From Siphonodentalium dalli (lineage: Eukaryota; Mollusca; Scaphopoda; Gadilida; Siphonodentaliidae): a stretch of DNA of 64,000 nucleotides. Below, piece after piece: positions 1 to 10,874 of the stretch. Positions within the stretch are counted from its first letter, which is position 1, and every line of letters begins with the position of its first letter. The DNA lies in NCBI GenBank assembly GCA_032622095.1, contig CP136066.1, positions 113,855,319-113,919,318 of the forward strand, read 5' to 3'. A program made the position numbers and the translations under genes. Below the pieces are notes generated by a model. That model worked only from the letters and a program-made list of their open reading frames with translations. It made no database searches and had not been told where the DNA came from.

Positions 1-245
1 CGAAGCCCTTTCAACATTAATTTACAACAATTTATTTATTCGCCAGGGCGGCATAAACATACCATATTATAGTCAGTATTAAATTAGGCCACTAAATTCC
101 AAATCACTGCTATGCAGAGTTATTAATGGATTATAGTTGGACTACCAGTGAACACAGTCTCTCATTATACCACATGGGATATTATATATCTTGACGGGCA
201 ACGTTAGAATTGTTCAACATAAACGTCCCCAATAAACTGACTCAC

Positions 246-408
246 TTTCAACAAACTTGACGATGTCCTCTGACTTCATGTCATCAGTTTTTCGGACCAC
301 AAACGCCCTCGGGATTTCGCCGGCTTCGTCATCGGGAACCCCAATCACAGCGGCATCAAGGATCTCGGGATGTGATATGAGCAGCCCTTCCAGCTCGGCT
401 GGTGGCAC
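246..408 (-). CDS. 4-coumarate--CoA ligase-like gene, exon near the 3' end (fifth visible exon)
   Basis: This exon encodes the start of the mobile C-terminal domain of an ANL-superfamily acyl/aryl-CoA ligase (4CL/luciferase-like). The exon begins after a TATAG acceptor (AG at 409-410) and reads [30 protein letters not shown] and PRAFVV, all classic 4CL segments. The last residues are KFVE, followed by a GTGAGT donor (240-245). It joins in phase 0 to the exon ending KYKGFQ at 13241, giving the family hinge KGFQVPPAELE. The next exon should carry the PxxGKxxR lysine and lies outside the window. ANL ligases activate a carboxylate as its AMP ester and then transfer it to CoA. The true substrate cannot be read from sequence. 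Many invertebrate members are peroxisomal, but no targeting signal is visible because the C-terminus is missing. Confidence 0.9.
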
Positions 409-466
409 CTATAAATATATAACGCGACAAAATAAGACAGTATATACATGACCATTCAGATGTGCG

Positions 467-523
467 TCTCTCTCTCTCTCTCTCTCTCCCCTTCTCTCTT
501 CTCTCTCTCTCTCTCTCTCTCTA
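467..523. repeat. CT/TC microsatellite
   Basis: A near-pure (TC)n run with a short CCCTTC interruption lies in the intron upstream of the 246-408 exon, 60-115 bp from its acceptor. Confidence 0.95.
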
Positions 524-1367
524 ATTTTATATTTTAGGGTACACCAGACAGCTCCTGTCTACGTATACATTGCAGGTGTTAATTGTTGTGCCCAGTTCAC
601 GGTTATTGTTGCGGATCGGTGGTTTCGAAGGAAAAATACACACGGTCTAAGTAATTTTATATTGTTGCAAGGCCCGATTCGACATCTCCGGCTTAAGTCT
701 GGTCTACGCAAACCTCTAATTTTAATCTAGTATTTGACAGCTAAATCCGTGGTTTAGACCCGATACCGCCGGTATAAGTGACGCATTCGTCATCTCATGT
801 TTAAACATGGTCAAGTCAAGCCCATGCGCATGGTTTAGCAGTAGTGTCTCTATTACGTCGAGCTAAATATTCATAATTGCATAAATGCGGACCGCCGCGT
901 TCTATCGACAGCGAAAATCGATAATTACGACAACGAAATTTATAAGCGATAAGTGCTCGTAACTGGAAAGTGCATGGGGATAATTGTTTAGTCAATTGCG
1001 ATCATTTGTTTCCGTGTCATAATCTTGAACCGGCAACTAAACCATATAATTCGACGGTCCATCAAATCTGTGTTTATGGGGGGGGGGGGGTAGACATGAG
1101 ATGACGAATCCGTCTTTTGTATACCGCGGTTTATATGGGTGAAGCTGTACATAGTAAGGATTGACGGCAGGTCAAAAGGTGAGACTGGCGGCTCGGTGTT
1201 ATCATTTCACACTTGATTCATTCTCAAACGACTGCGCTTGTTCTCATTAATTGATTAATGATTCTAACGAGGTAGGTTGATAGCATGCTCATCTCACGAA
1301 TCAGCTAGCAACTCAACTAATACAAACGCCCTCTTATACCCGGTTTGGCTGGACCATCAATGTAGGT
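524..1367. other. Intronic sequence with an imperfect inverted repeat
   Basis: No coding signal is seen. Around 757-808 and 1091-1130 the sequence carries opposed copies of a segment with GACGCATTCGTCATCTCATG and a CCGCGGTAT-like end. This suggests an old small foldback (MITE-like) element. No clear target duplication was identified. A poly-G run lies at 1079-1090. Confidence 0.4.
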
Positions 1368-1373
1368 GTAAAC
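1368..1373 (+). repeat. 6-bp target-site duplication (GTAAAC), left copy
   Basis: GTAAAC directly precedes the left terminus AGTAGTATTG. The identical hexamer directly follows the right terminus at 13070-13075. Confidence 0.9.
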
Positions 1374-1439
1374 AGTAGTATTGTCAGAGTATTCTAGTAG
1401 ACGGTTTGACTTGACTTTGCTCCGCTCCTGATCCTGATC

Positions 1440-2600
1440 TAGCCGGGGTTATAGGTCACGCCGCGTGGGTGTATATATCGGTGAAGGTTATCGCCATAAT
1501 AACGCGTGGCGGGTACGTCTAGGTCAAGGACGAACAAAATATTTCCGCAACAAGTGAGCGACGGTTATCACGAGAATAGCGCCTAATTATTAGGGATACT
1601 AAACAACGCGTGTATGTCTAAATGATATCTCTCTCCCATTAACCCTATCGCTTATCACCTATTCATGTAATATGAAAGAAAATATGTACTCGGGTGACTG
1701 CTATCAGAGCTATATATTAATCACGAGAATAACTCGCCAGCGTCGCGCGCGGTAGTGATAAATCAGATCGCGTGTACTATATACACAGTGGTAGATAATA
1801 TATGTATTGGTTTGACTGCCTAAACCCTAAGCGCCTAATCCTGAGCTATCAGGGTGGTGTTATATGTCACGCCGCGTGGGTGTATATGGGCGAATGTTAT
1901 CAAGATAATAGCGCCTCATTATCGCGGATATGGAACCGATGATGTTTTATTATTTCCACGTAGTCGAAATGAGTTATTGTCAATTCTAGTAGACGGATTG
2001 TTTGTTGATTTCAGCGCCGGTTCCTGTGCCATCAAGGGTTACAGGTCACACCGCGTGGGTGTATATAGGTGAAGGTTATCACGAGAATAGCGCCTGATTA
2101 TCACGGGTAATAAACAATGCGTGTATGTCTAGGTTGTTTTATTTTGATCGCGGCTACTAAACACCGCGCGTATGTCTAAATGATATCTCTCTCGCGTTAA
2201 CCCTACCGCTTATCGCCTATTCATGTAATATGAAACAAAATATGTACTCGGGTGACTGATATCAGAGGTATATATATTAATCACGAGAATAACTCGCCAG
2301 CGTCGCGCGCGGTAGCGATAAACCGGCTCGCGAGTACTATACACAGTGGTAGATAATATATGTATTGGTTTGACTGCCTAAACCCTAAGCGCCTAATCCT
2401 GAGCTATCAGGGTGGGGGTATATGCCACTCCGCGTGGGTGTATATGGGCGATTGTTATCACGATAATAGCGCCTCATTATCGCGGGTACTAAACAATGCG
2501 TGTATTTCTAAACGATATATCCCTCGCGTTAACCCTACCGCTTATCGCCTGCGTTTCCGATAAACGACATATCCCTCGCGTTAACCCCAGACTTCCAATA
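1440..2600. repeat. Subterminal tandem repeats, left arm
   Basis: There are two tandem units of about 560-590 bp, each made of two related sub-units. The landmark CCGCGTGGGTGTATAT recurs near 1455, 1870, 2051 and 2429. Each is followed by a GTTATCACGATAATAGCGCC-like segment with self-complementary CGATAAT...ATTATCG halves. Another conserved block (GCGCGCGGTAG, then GATAATATATGTATTGG) recurs at about 1745-1815 and 2305-2375. The mirrored set lies at about 11840-13000. Confidence 0.85.
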
Positions 2601-2880
2601 GACTATATCTGAGAAATTTCTCGCGCACAAATTCTATAATTATAGTTATTATAATAGTGATTATTGTAAGCCTAATATATCATTAATTATCCTCCATTAC
2701 TGAAGATTATATATGAACAAATGGCACATAAAGAACATGATACAAACGCTTATACATAAGCATATGAACTATCAAAAGTATATACAAATATATTATCCAC
2801 GGAGTTGGGTCTGCGCCCCTACGTGCGCGTACCATACGGCAACGAAATGGTGTTCGGATGCATTACTATACCGCGTGTGG

Positions 2881-3198
2881 TCATGCCGAATAGTACGTGA
2901 TGGGTGTTCTAAATGAAGAAGAGTGCTCCGACAACAATCGCCGTTTTCCAGAGGTTGTAGTGTTTGGGGCAGATTTCTGTTTAGCCAGGGTCCCAACCAC
3001 CGGTGTTACGTCCGAATTCGAACAATCGGCAATGTCAGCACTCGATTCGTTGTTTGCTGATGTAACTACAACGTTATAATCGGCCGAACGCGACTCGGTT
3101 GAAACGTCCGAACGTCCGCTTTCTATATCTAAAGAGGCGTTGTCACATTTGTTGCTTTCGTTATCAGAAGAACTTTCACTCACCGCTATTATATCCAT
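2881..3198 (-). CDS. Acidic serine-rich hypothetical protein, left-arm copy (105 aa)
   Basis: The ORF from ATG at 3198 encodes a protein starting MDIIAVSESSSDNESN. It is rich in Ser, Asp, Asn and Glu through about residue 70, then has a short basic patch (GKRRLLSEHSSSF) and ends SFRTPITYYSA. Such acidic, serine-rich starts occur at the N-terminus of some transposases, but no domain can be recognised here. A GT (GTACTA) follows TPIT, so it may be a first exon rather than a whole gene. It is transcribed outward, toward the element's left end. The mirror copy at 11245-11562 encodes the same residues. Confidence 0.5.
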   Translation of the reverse strand: MDIIAVSESSSDNESNKCDNASLDIESGRSDVSTESRSADYNVVVTSANNESSADIADCSNSDVTPVVGTLAKQKSAPNTTTSGKRRLLSEHSSSFRTPITYYSA

Positions 3199-3569
3199 AA
3201 CAAACAAATAAATTTATATATAACCAAAACCATGAACAAATAATCGCAGAATGTTTAAACCCCCCCCCCCCCCCCCCCCGCAACAAAATATATATAACTT
3301 ATCAAATCACGGAATCGATATTAGAGCAACCATTATTAAGGGTCAAATACCTATATATTATAGATATATAGTATATATACTAATAAGCCAATTATACGAG
3401 ATGATTACATAATGATCATAACAACAGGTATCTATACGGTCAACACACACTTGCAATGTGCAAGGTAATTAAACGAGATCAGATGCTCAACGCAAATTCA
3501 ATTATCAAGTATCTATCCCACGCAAGGCACCGCCTATAAGAACAGTTGTGTTCATTACACGCGGTAATA

Positions 3570-3680
3570 ATGTCTTCTGTTGAACCGAAATACCTACCCA
3601 TTCACACAAACTCATATGTGCAGTATAGCGCGAATGCACAGGAACGGTGTTGTGCAAGCAATAAGTTTAATGGCCTATAG
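3570..3680 (+). CDS. Short ORF, left arm (36 aa), possible exon
   Basis: This short ORF starts MSSVEPKYLPIHTNSYVQYS. The right-arm copy (10764-10874) differs within the first codons by a silent GTT/GTC change, weak evidence that it is or was coding. It lies about 150 bp upstream of the 119-aa ORF on the same strand and could be an upstream exon of it. Confidence 0.3.
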   Translation: MSSVEPKYLPIHTNSYVQYSANAQERCCASNKFNGL

Positions 3681-3832
3681 CACCGTGTTTCTCCACAGAT
3701 CTGAGGGAAGGTATGGTAGTGTACGTTATACAGTGTGGAAGAAACAATCCAACTCAATCACAAAATCATTTTACTAACAACCCCCGCCTAACTTACACCT
3801 AACAAGATTTACTCGTCACTGAACCAGAATTT

Positions 3833-4192
3833 ATGTTATCTTTAAACAAAATGGTGTGTAATGCAAGTTTTAATTGTGAAGAAGTGAGGAGTATCTTCCA
3901 CATCCCGGACGAGGAGTTTCAACAACCTACCACACCCGTCGTAGACGATCAAACAATCGCTACTGTGGGTCAATGGATGGGTTCCGAGATATGTTGGTGG
4001 GTGCCTTACCCACTTATTCAGGGAACGGTAGTGAATTTCACTATCAGCTGCCCGGTGTATACCAATATCATTACACCACCCGACGGAGAGCAACTCCAAG
4101 AAAATTGGAATATGGAAGTTGAAACGCTATGGTGCCGGGTAAATCCTGTCTACTGGGCCATGCGGGAGGAGTATTACCATTTTTTTCCCTAA
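3833..4192 (+). CDS. Hypothetical 119-aa protein, left-arm copy
   Basis: This ATG-initiated ORF is the longest in the arm. It starts MLSLNKMVCNASFNCEEVRS and contains an unusual Trp-rich centre (GQWMGSEICWWVPYPLIQGT) and several cysteines. It ends WAMREEYYHFFP and reads inward toward the loop. The mirror copy at 10252-10611 differs by one residue near the end (F to V, from T to G in a T run). I recognise no family. A possible donor (CGG|GTAAAT) lies after ETLWCR, so it may be one exon of a longer spliced gene with the ORFs at 4729 and 5068. Confidence 0.55.
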   Translation: MLSLNKMVCNASFNCEEVRSIFHIPDEEFQQPTTPVVDDQTIATVGQWMGSEICWWVPYPLIQGTVVNFTISCPVYTNIITPPDGEQLQENWNMEVETLWCRVNPVYWAMREEYYHFFP

Positions 4193-4728
4193 TGGTGCCA
4201 CCTGGATTTTAGGCAACAACCAGATGGCTCCACCTATCGATTTAAACCCTATACATTTGATAAACGGATTGCTTCAGTCACACGAATAAATCCTTGTTAT
4301 TACCTATATATTCTAACAAAACAAAAACAAAAAAATAATAAAATAAAAATAAAAAATAATAATAACAAAGAAATAGTGTATATATATTTTATTAGGAACC
4401 TTTTACCCCCCCCCCCAATACTTATCACCACATCACTATATTAGCTCCCTGTCTATGTGTATGGGGGTTATAATATACCACAACGAATATCACAACCGGT
4501 TGTTTCAACCTAATATAGTAATACCGTAAAATACCGCGAAAATAAGGACAATATATTTGGACCATAATTTATAATTATTTAAAAAACTTAATTACTACTA
4601 TTTTAGGAGGTCCTGTGGATTAAGCAATACTCGCTCACTGGACATACATATAGAATGAAAATAAAACAATGAATAATGATAAGTGTTTATGTAATATATA
4701 TATATATAGTCAACCCCTCCCCCGGGCT

Positions 4729-4899
4729 ATGTCGAGTAATGGGTATATTACACCGTCACAGGCCGTCCGGCGCTCACGAACCCGATTCCAACCCCGTTAT
4801 AATGATGGTAACCCGGAATCATGTATCTGGGTAAGTTTGTCGATGGCCTTCCGTGGTGGATTCTACACGCGGTGGTACAAGTTCTCAGGGTTTAAATGA
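4729..4899 (+). CDS. Basic ORF with a splice donor, left arm
   Basis: The ATG at 4729 starts MSSNGYITPSQAVRRSRTRF and continues QPRYNDGNPESCIW. A consensus donor GTAAGT lies right after the TGG codon (4831-4836), so the real exon may be 4729-4830. Past the donor the two arms diverge: the right copy has about 14 extra bases, which changes the frame (RGGLVDSTRGG versus GFYTRWYK). Divergence only beyond the donor fits loss of constraint in an intron. Function is unknown. Confidence 0.4.
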   Translation: MSSNGYITPSQAVRRSRTRFQPRYNDGNPESCIWVSLSMAFRGGFYTRWYKFSGFK

Positions 4900-5067
4900 A
4901 GCTTCTGCATTATCTTTCAACTGACAACCGCGTATGTGGTCTATAAAACCTAACAACAACATCCACCCCCATTCCCCAAACTATATCTCACTCAATATAT
5001 ATATAGTATACCTAAATAACCCGGATTAATCTAACGCACAACGCCCCATACAGCCGTTAGGAAATAA

Positions 5068-5265
5068 TATCGAGAGTCGTTAGTGGAAGGTGTCTTATTC
5101 AATTTTACAAATGCTCCCGGCGCGGGTAGTCACGTGATACCTATAGGCGATATGTTCTCTAGTTCAGCGTATTATTGGTTTTTGAGTATTAGGCTAGAGT
5201 TAGTCAATACCGGTTCCTATACTTTTGCCCGGAGTGTGTGCAATATAAAGCTTTTATATATTTAG
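5068..5265 (+). CDS. Hypothetical ORF without an ATG, left arm (exon-like)
   Basis: The frame opens after a TAA at 5065 and has no ATG before the conserved stretch (EGVLFNFTNAPGAGSHVIPI, then FSSSAYYWFLSIRLELVNTG). This suggests an internal or terminal exon. The protein looks hydrophobic and beta-rich. The mirror copy is at 9156-9353, and one substitution changes ARSVC to ARRVC. No family is recognised. Confidence 0.35.
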   Translation, partial: YRESLVEGVLFNFTNAPGAGSHVIPIGDMFSSSAYYWFLSIRLELVNTGSYTFARSVCNIKLLYI

Positions 5266-5367
5266 TGTTACAGAGATCCCTCTCTTAAACAGGGCGGGCG
5301 GGGGCGGGGTTATAGCGCATTAACGCCCACCCCCCCCCCCCCCACCCCAACAAGTGATAGCATTGCG

Positions 5368-5370
<3 letters not shown>

Positions 5371-5420
<50 letters not shown>
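5371..5420. repeat. AT microsatellite, left arm
   Basis: A pure (AT)n run of about 50 bp. The right arm has the matching run at 9004-9049, slightly shorter. Confidence 0.95.
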
Positions 5421-5423
<3 letters not shown>

Positions 5424-6310
5424 ACAATTAGTTCTATATCTCTGGTATAAATAATCTTTCTCTATATTACAAATGTATAGGTATTCCACCGGAACAGCAC
5501 TATTCATATGTAGTTACACGCACAACACAATTTCAATCGATAAAAGGGGTGTTTTAGTTATCACGCGAGGGCAAAAAAAAATTAATCGTTCATTTCTCTT
5601 TATTATCGTTCATTTATAGCATTATTAGAAGAAATTTAGTCTAAAATCTCCATTACATGGAGACAATAAAGAGCCCATATGGTGTAGACTAATGCATAAA
5701 TACTTACTTCATGTATTCTTTTCACCAATTATATGTATTGTACATCCTATACATTTAGTCTGTTATACAGAGGAAACAAAGCATGTACTACGTGGCAGTT
5801 TCATATGACGATAAGACCTACTATGTGAACACATGTGCATATTAATTTCACATATTCTTCTCAAAACGCTCTATTTTATACGGGGGTATCGAACATTGGT
5901 CTGGAAAAGGTATGCTATGTGGACGCGTGTATACATATTGACTTCATATATGCATTCATAGTTCATTTCTCTTAATTGTCGTTCATGTAATAGCATTATT
6001 AGTAGAAATATAGTCTAAAACCGTCGGTATATGGAGAATATATAGCGTCAATACTGTTTTATTGTTGGTAACTCAAATTATTGCATCATGTATCGCAACT
6101 AAACAAGCGAGATAACTCATAAATTCTTAATAGTTCTGATGTCTATGGCAGTTCACACAGTGTATATTTTCATTGTTGTTACCATTTTAGTGCATACATT
6201 ACTGATTTCTGTGTAAGAACGCTGGTCTCCATTGTTGTTATGATTGTGCCTATAACTGTCCATATTCTTAAAGCAAGTACGGTACCTCTATGTGATATGA
6301 TCTATAAAAA

Positions 6311-8114
6311 AAAAATTTATGATCTATAAAAAAAATAGGCGCGCGTGCGGCGGCAGTGGGGTTGAGGGGGCCGCACGCGCGCCTATTTTTTTTATCTACA
6401 ATTGAAAACTTGAGAACATTTACGCTGTGTCTAGGCGACCGATGGGGTGTAATTACATTGATTGTTAAAACACATGTAGGATAAAATATGAAATTTACAC
6501 TTTTCCTGACCAAATTATGGCTTACAATCTAGTATGAGATGCCGTTGTTGTCATAACTCACAAGTCATCAGAGCTCATTAAGTGTCTTTTGATGCATGTT
6601 TATCACATTCGATGAGTTCCAACATGAAATATACACTTTCCCTGGCAAGAATGTTGCCTAAAATTGCAAAATTGAGTCAATTTATGCTCTAGGTTAATGT
6701 CTAGGGACACCACTCCCATGTCCCTTAATTCGTTTTTTTACCACAGATGAGGGGTCAAATATGAAATACATATTTCTCCTGACCAAATTATGGGGTACAA
6801 TGGCACTATGAGATGACTTTATGTTCATAATTCAAAGATATGAGGGCTCGTGAAGTGTCTTTACATCTATTTTTATCATATTTCATGAGTTCCAGGATGA
6901 AATATTCACCTTCACTAGCAATATTGTTGTCTAAAATTGCAAACGTTTTCTCAAAATATGAGATATTGCGCGAACTGTTAGTGAGCTAATTGATTTTTGT
7001 GTCAAATTTGATCCAACATAGACGAAAACATTCAATAATTTTGAAGGACTTACTCGAAAACTGAATTTTTATTGTTTTTTTTTATAAATGTGAGGGTTAT
7101 TTTCACACTAGCTCTTGGATATTCCTTCTTATGTCATCGTTTTTGTTTCAAAGTATTTGTTTTTTGTTGATAATTGACAACCCTGCATTATTTTGATCGA
7201 GAATGAAAAACAAATATTGTATTTTTATGCATTGGTTCGTTATGGTCCTAATATGAAACATTTAAACTCAAATGCTATATTATTTCGGTTAAATACAAGC
7301 TATGTTAACATTTTTCTAGGAAATATTCATTTCCGCATCATTATATTTGCGAGGATGAACACATTCACACATTAGATCGAATGGATTCGCACAAAGCCTT
7401 CCTTTATTATAAGACTTCGATAGAAATTATATACGTTTTCTCAAATTATAAGATTTTGGTCCAAATTTCATTTAAATACTTGATTGTTGCTTCCAACTGT
7501 ATTTCAAATAGACGAAATATTTCCATTTTATTTAAAACAGACGAAATATTTACAATGCTTATCAAGTAATTACATTGTTCTTCGATATTCGTTGTTAGAT
7601 TATGGTTTTCTAACGTTTTATGAAGAGTAGTACTCAAAATTATATATTCCTTTTTTTTTTCTGTCAGTGTAAAGAGGCAACATTCTGCATATGCATATCT
7701 TAAAGAGTGCTTATATACTTTAACATTAAAGTATACATCATAACCCACATATTTGAACACATTACATTCGTGCATATAATGGCATATTGATAGGACACAC
7801 CGGACCACCATAGAGCTTATAGCGTATGTGGAACTGAATAGTTAACTATAGTAGAGGGCTTTTTTACTTGATTTAACAGTGAAAAGGGCACTTAATGTAC
7901 ATCATAATATAACGCACTAATATGTATTGGATTTGCTTTAAGAAACACGTACGTATACATAAATCAGATACGCATACTTAGAACACATTCACTTCGTGTA
8001 TATACTGAAGTATACCACGTATATAGTCCACAAAGACATAGCCCTGCATGTGAAAACTCAGTTTAACTATACATTAAAGAGCGTTTATACGTGATTTACC
8101 TATGAAAATGGAAA
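6311..8114. other. Unique loop of the foldback element
   Basis: This 1.8-kb AT-rich segment has no mirrored copy. Open frames here are short. The longest (7446-7811, minus, 121 aa) shows no recognisable motif and is probably chance. It contains the GC-rich hairpin at 6328-6393. No transposase, polymerase or capsid motif was seen. Confidence 0.7.
6328..6393. repeat. Perfect 24-bp GC-rich hairpin at the loop edge
   Basis: Arms 6328-6351 and 6370-6393 are exact reverse complements (A8 then TAGGCGCGCGTGCGGC) around an 18-nt G-rich spacer. It begins 17 bp inside the loop, and its GC content is unlike the AT-rich surroundings. Confidence 0.9.
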
Positions 8115-9001
8115 TTTTTATAGATCATATCACATAGAGGTACCGTACTTGCTTTAAGAATATGGACAGTTATAGGCACAATCATAACAACAATGGAGAC
8201 CAGCGTTCTTACACAGAAATCAGTAATGTATGCACTAAAATGGTAACAACAATGAAAATATACACTGTGTGAACTGCCATAGACATCAGAACTATTAAGA
8301 ATTTATGAGTTATCTCGCTTGTTTAGTTGCGATACATGATGCAATAATTTGAGTTACCAACAATAAAACAGTATTGACGCTATATATTCTCCATATACCG
8401 ACGGTTTTAGACTATATTTCTACTAATAATGCTATTACATGAACGACAATTAAGAGAAATGAACTATGAATGCATATATGAAGTCAATATGTATACACGC
8501 GTCCACATAGCATACCTTTTCCAGACCAATGTTCGATACCCCCGTATAAAATAGAGCGTTTTGAGAAGAATATGTGAAATTAATATGCACATGTGTTCAC
8601 ATAGTAGGTCTTATCGTCATATGAAACTGCCACGTAGTACATGCTTTGTTTCCTCTGTATAACAGACTAAATGTATAGGATGTACAATACATATAATTGG
8701 TGAAAAGAATACATGAAGTAAGTATTTATGCATTAGTCTACACCATATGGGCTCTTTATTGTCTCCATGTAATGGAGATTTTAGACTAAATTTCTTCTAA
8801 TAATGCTATAAATGAACGATAATAAAGAGAAATGAACGATTAATTTTTTTTTGCCCTCGCGTGATAACTAAAACACCCCTTTTATCGATTGAAATTGTGT
8901 TGTGCGTGTAACTACATATGAATAGTGCTGTTCCGGTGGAATACCTATACATTTGTAATATAGAGAAAGATTATTTATACCAGAGATATAGAACTAATTG
9001 T

Positions 9002-9003
<2 letters not shown>

Positions 9004-9049
<46 letters not shown>
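9004..9049. repeat. AT microsatellite, right arm
   Basis: This (TA)n run is the mirror image of 5371-5420. The length difference is slippage after the arms formed. Confidence 0.95.
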
Positions 9050-9051
<2 letters not shown>

Positions 9052-9155
9052 CGCAATGCTATCACTTGTTGGGGTGGGGGGGGGGGGGTGGGCGTTAATG
9101 CGCTATAACCCCGCCCCCCCCGCCCGCCCTGTTTAAGAGAGGGATCTCTGTAACA

Positions 9156-9353
9156 CTAAATATATAAAAGCTTTATATTGCACACCCTCCGGGCAAAAGT
9201 ATAGGAACCGGTATTGACTAACTCTAGCCTAATACTCAAAAACCAATAATACGCTGAACTAGAGAACATATCGCCTATAGGTATCACGTGACTACCTGCG
9301 CCGGGAGCATTTGTAAAATTGAATAAGACACCTTCCACTAACGACTCTCGATA
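9156..9353 (-). CDS. Hypothetical ORF without an ATG, right arm (exon-like)
   Basis: This mirror copy of the 5068-5265 frame has the same FNFTNAPGAGSHVIP core and carries ARRVC in place of ARSVC. Confidence 0.35.
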   Translation of the reverse strand, partial: YRESLVEGVLFNFTNAPGAGSHVIPIGDMFSSSAYYWFLSIRLELVNTGSYTFARRVCNIKLLYI

Positions 9354-9496
9354 TTATTTCCTAACGGCTGTATGGGGCGTTGTGCGTTATATTAATCCGG
9401 GTTATTTAGGTATACTATATATATATTGAGTGAGATATAGTTTGGGGAATGGGGGTGGATGTTGTTGTTAGGTTTTATAGACCACATACGCGGTTG

Positions 9497-9706
9497 TCAG
9501 TTGAAAGATAATGCAGAAGCTTCATTTAAACCCTGAGAACTTGTACCACCGCGTGTAGAATCCACCAAACCCCCTCTCCCACGGAAGGCCATCGACAAAC
9601 TTACCCAGATACATGATTCCGGGTTACCATCATTATAACGGGGTTGGAATCGGGTTCGTGAGCGCCGGACGGCCTGTGACGGTGTAATATACCCATTACT
9701 CGACAT
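9497..9706 (-). CDS. Basic ORF with a splice donor, right arm
   Basis: This mirror copy of the 4729 ORF is identical over MSSNGYITPSQAV through NPESCIW and the GTAAGT donor. It then runs into a different frame because of a short indel relative to the left arm. Confidence 0.4.
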   Translation of the reverse strand: MSSNGYITPSQAVRRSRTRFQPRYNDGNPESCIWVSLSMAFRGRGGLVDSTRGGTSSQGLNEASALSFN

Positions 9707-10251
9707 AGCCCGGGGGAGGGGTTGACTATATATATATATATTACATAAACACTTACCTTATCATTATTCATTGTTTTATTTTCATTCTATATGTATGTCC
9801 AGTGAGCGAGTATTGCTTAATCCACAGGACCTCCTAAAATAGTAGTAATTAAGTTTTTAAAATAATTATAAATTATGGTCCAAATATCTTGTCCTTATTT
9901 TCGCGGTATTTTACGGTATTACTATATTAGGTTGAAACAACCGGTTGTGATATTCGTTGTGGTATATTATAACCCCCATACACATAGACAGGGAGCTAAT
10001 ATAGTGATGTGGTGATAAGTATTGGGGGGGGGGGGGGTAAAAGGTTCCTAATAAAATATATATACACTATTTCTTTGTTATTATTATTTTTTATTTTTAT
10101 TTTATTATTTTTTTTGTTTTTGTTTTGTTAGAATATATAGGTAATAACAAGGATTTATTCGTGTGACTGAAGCAATCCGTTTATCAAATGTATAGGGTTT
10201 AAATCGATAGGTGGAGCCATCTGGTTGTTGCCTAAAATCCAGGTGGCACCA

Positions 10252-10611
10252 TTAGGGAACAAAATGGTAATACTCCTCCCGCATGGCCCAGTAGACAGGA
10301 TTTACCCGGCACCATAGCGTTTCAACTTCCATATTCCAATTTTCTTGGAGTTGCTCTCCGTCGGGTGGTGTAATGATATTGGTATACACCGGGCAGCTGA
10401 TAGTGAAATTCACTACCGTTCCCTGAATAAGTGGGTAAGGCACCCACCAACATATCTCGGAACCCATCCATTGACCCACAGTAGCGATTGTTTGATCGTC
10501 TACGACGGGTGTGGTAGGTTGTTGAAACTCCTCGTCCGGGATGTGGAAGATACTCCTCACTTCTTCACAATTAAAACTTGCATTACACACCATTTTGTTT
10601 AAAGATAACAT
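10252..10611 (-). CDS. Hypothetical 119-aa protein, right-arm copy
   Basis: This mirror copy of the 3833-4192 ORF ends YYHFVP instead of YYHFFP. It keeps the same start, the Trp-rich core and the same stop codon. It is directed inward, toward the loop. Confidence 0.55.
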   Translation of the reverse strand: MLSLNKMVCNASFNCEEVRSIFHIPDEEFQQPTTPVVDDQTIATVGQWMGSEICWWVPYPLIQGTVVNFTISCPVYTNIITPPDGEQLQENWNMEVETLWCRVNPVYWAMREEYYHFVP

Positions 10612-10763
10612 AAATTCTGGTCCAGTGACGAGTAAATCTTGTTAGGTGTAAGTTAGGCGGGGGTTGTTAGTAAAATGATTTTGTGATTGAGTTGGATTGT
10701 TTCTTCCACACTGTATAACGTACACTACCATACCTTCCCTCAGATCTGTGGAGAAACACGGTG

Positions 10764-10874
10764 CTATAGGCCATTAAACTTATTGCTTGCACAACACCGT
10801 TCCTGTGCATTCGCGCTATACTGCACATATGAGTTTGTGTGAATGGGTAGGTATTTCGGTTCGACAGAAGACAT
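10764..10874 (-). CDS. Short ORF, right arm (36 aa), possible exon
   Basis: This is the mirror copy of the 3570-3680 ORF with the same MSSVEPK start. See that entry for the silent difference. Confidence 0.3.
   Translation of the reverse strand: MSSVEPKYLPIHTNSYVQYSANAQERCCASNKFNGL

Larger units (their letters stand above)
1374..6310 (+). repeat. Left inverted arm of the foldback element
   Basis: This 4.94-kb arm is mirrored by 8115-13069. From the outside in it has subterminal tandem repeats (about 1440-2600), an acidic ORF on the minus strand, and three or four short inward-facing ORFs on the plus strand. Poly-C runs lie at 3260-3279, 4407-4416 and 5330-5342, an AT microsatellite follows, and then 0.9 kb of AT-rich DNA without ORFs. 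Confidence 0.95.

Noticed and set aside
2360-2563. 67-72 aa ORFs at 1854, 2360 and their mirrors at 11880 and 12371
   Set aside because: They lie in the subterminal tandem repeats and differ between repeat units in frame and length, so they are repeat translation, not genes.
7446-7811. 121-codon ORF in the loop of the foldback element
   Set aside because: AT-rich, no motif, no mirror copy to compare and no recognisable family. I treat it as chance.
9497-9706. Foldback arms as a parvovirus- or bidnavirus-like genome
   Set aside because: Long inverted ends and a possible capsid-like ORF suggested it, but no NS1 helicase, polymerase B or recognisable jelly-roll signature is present.
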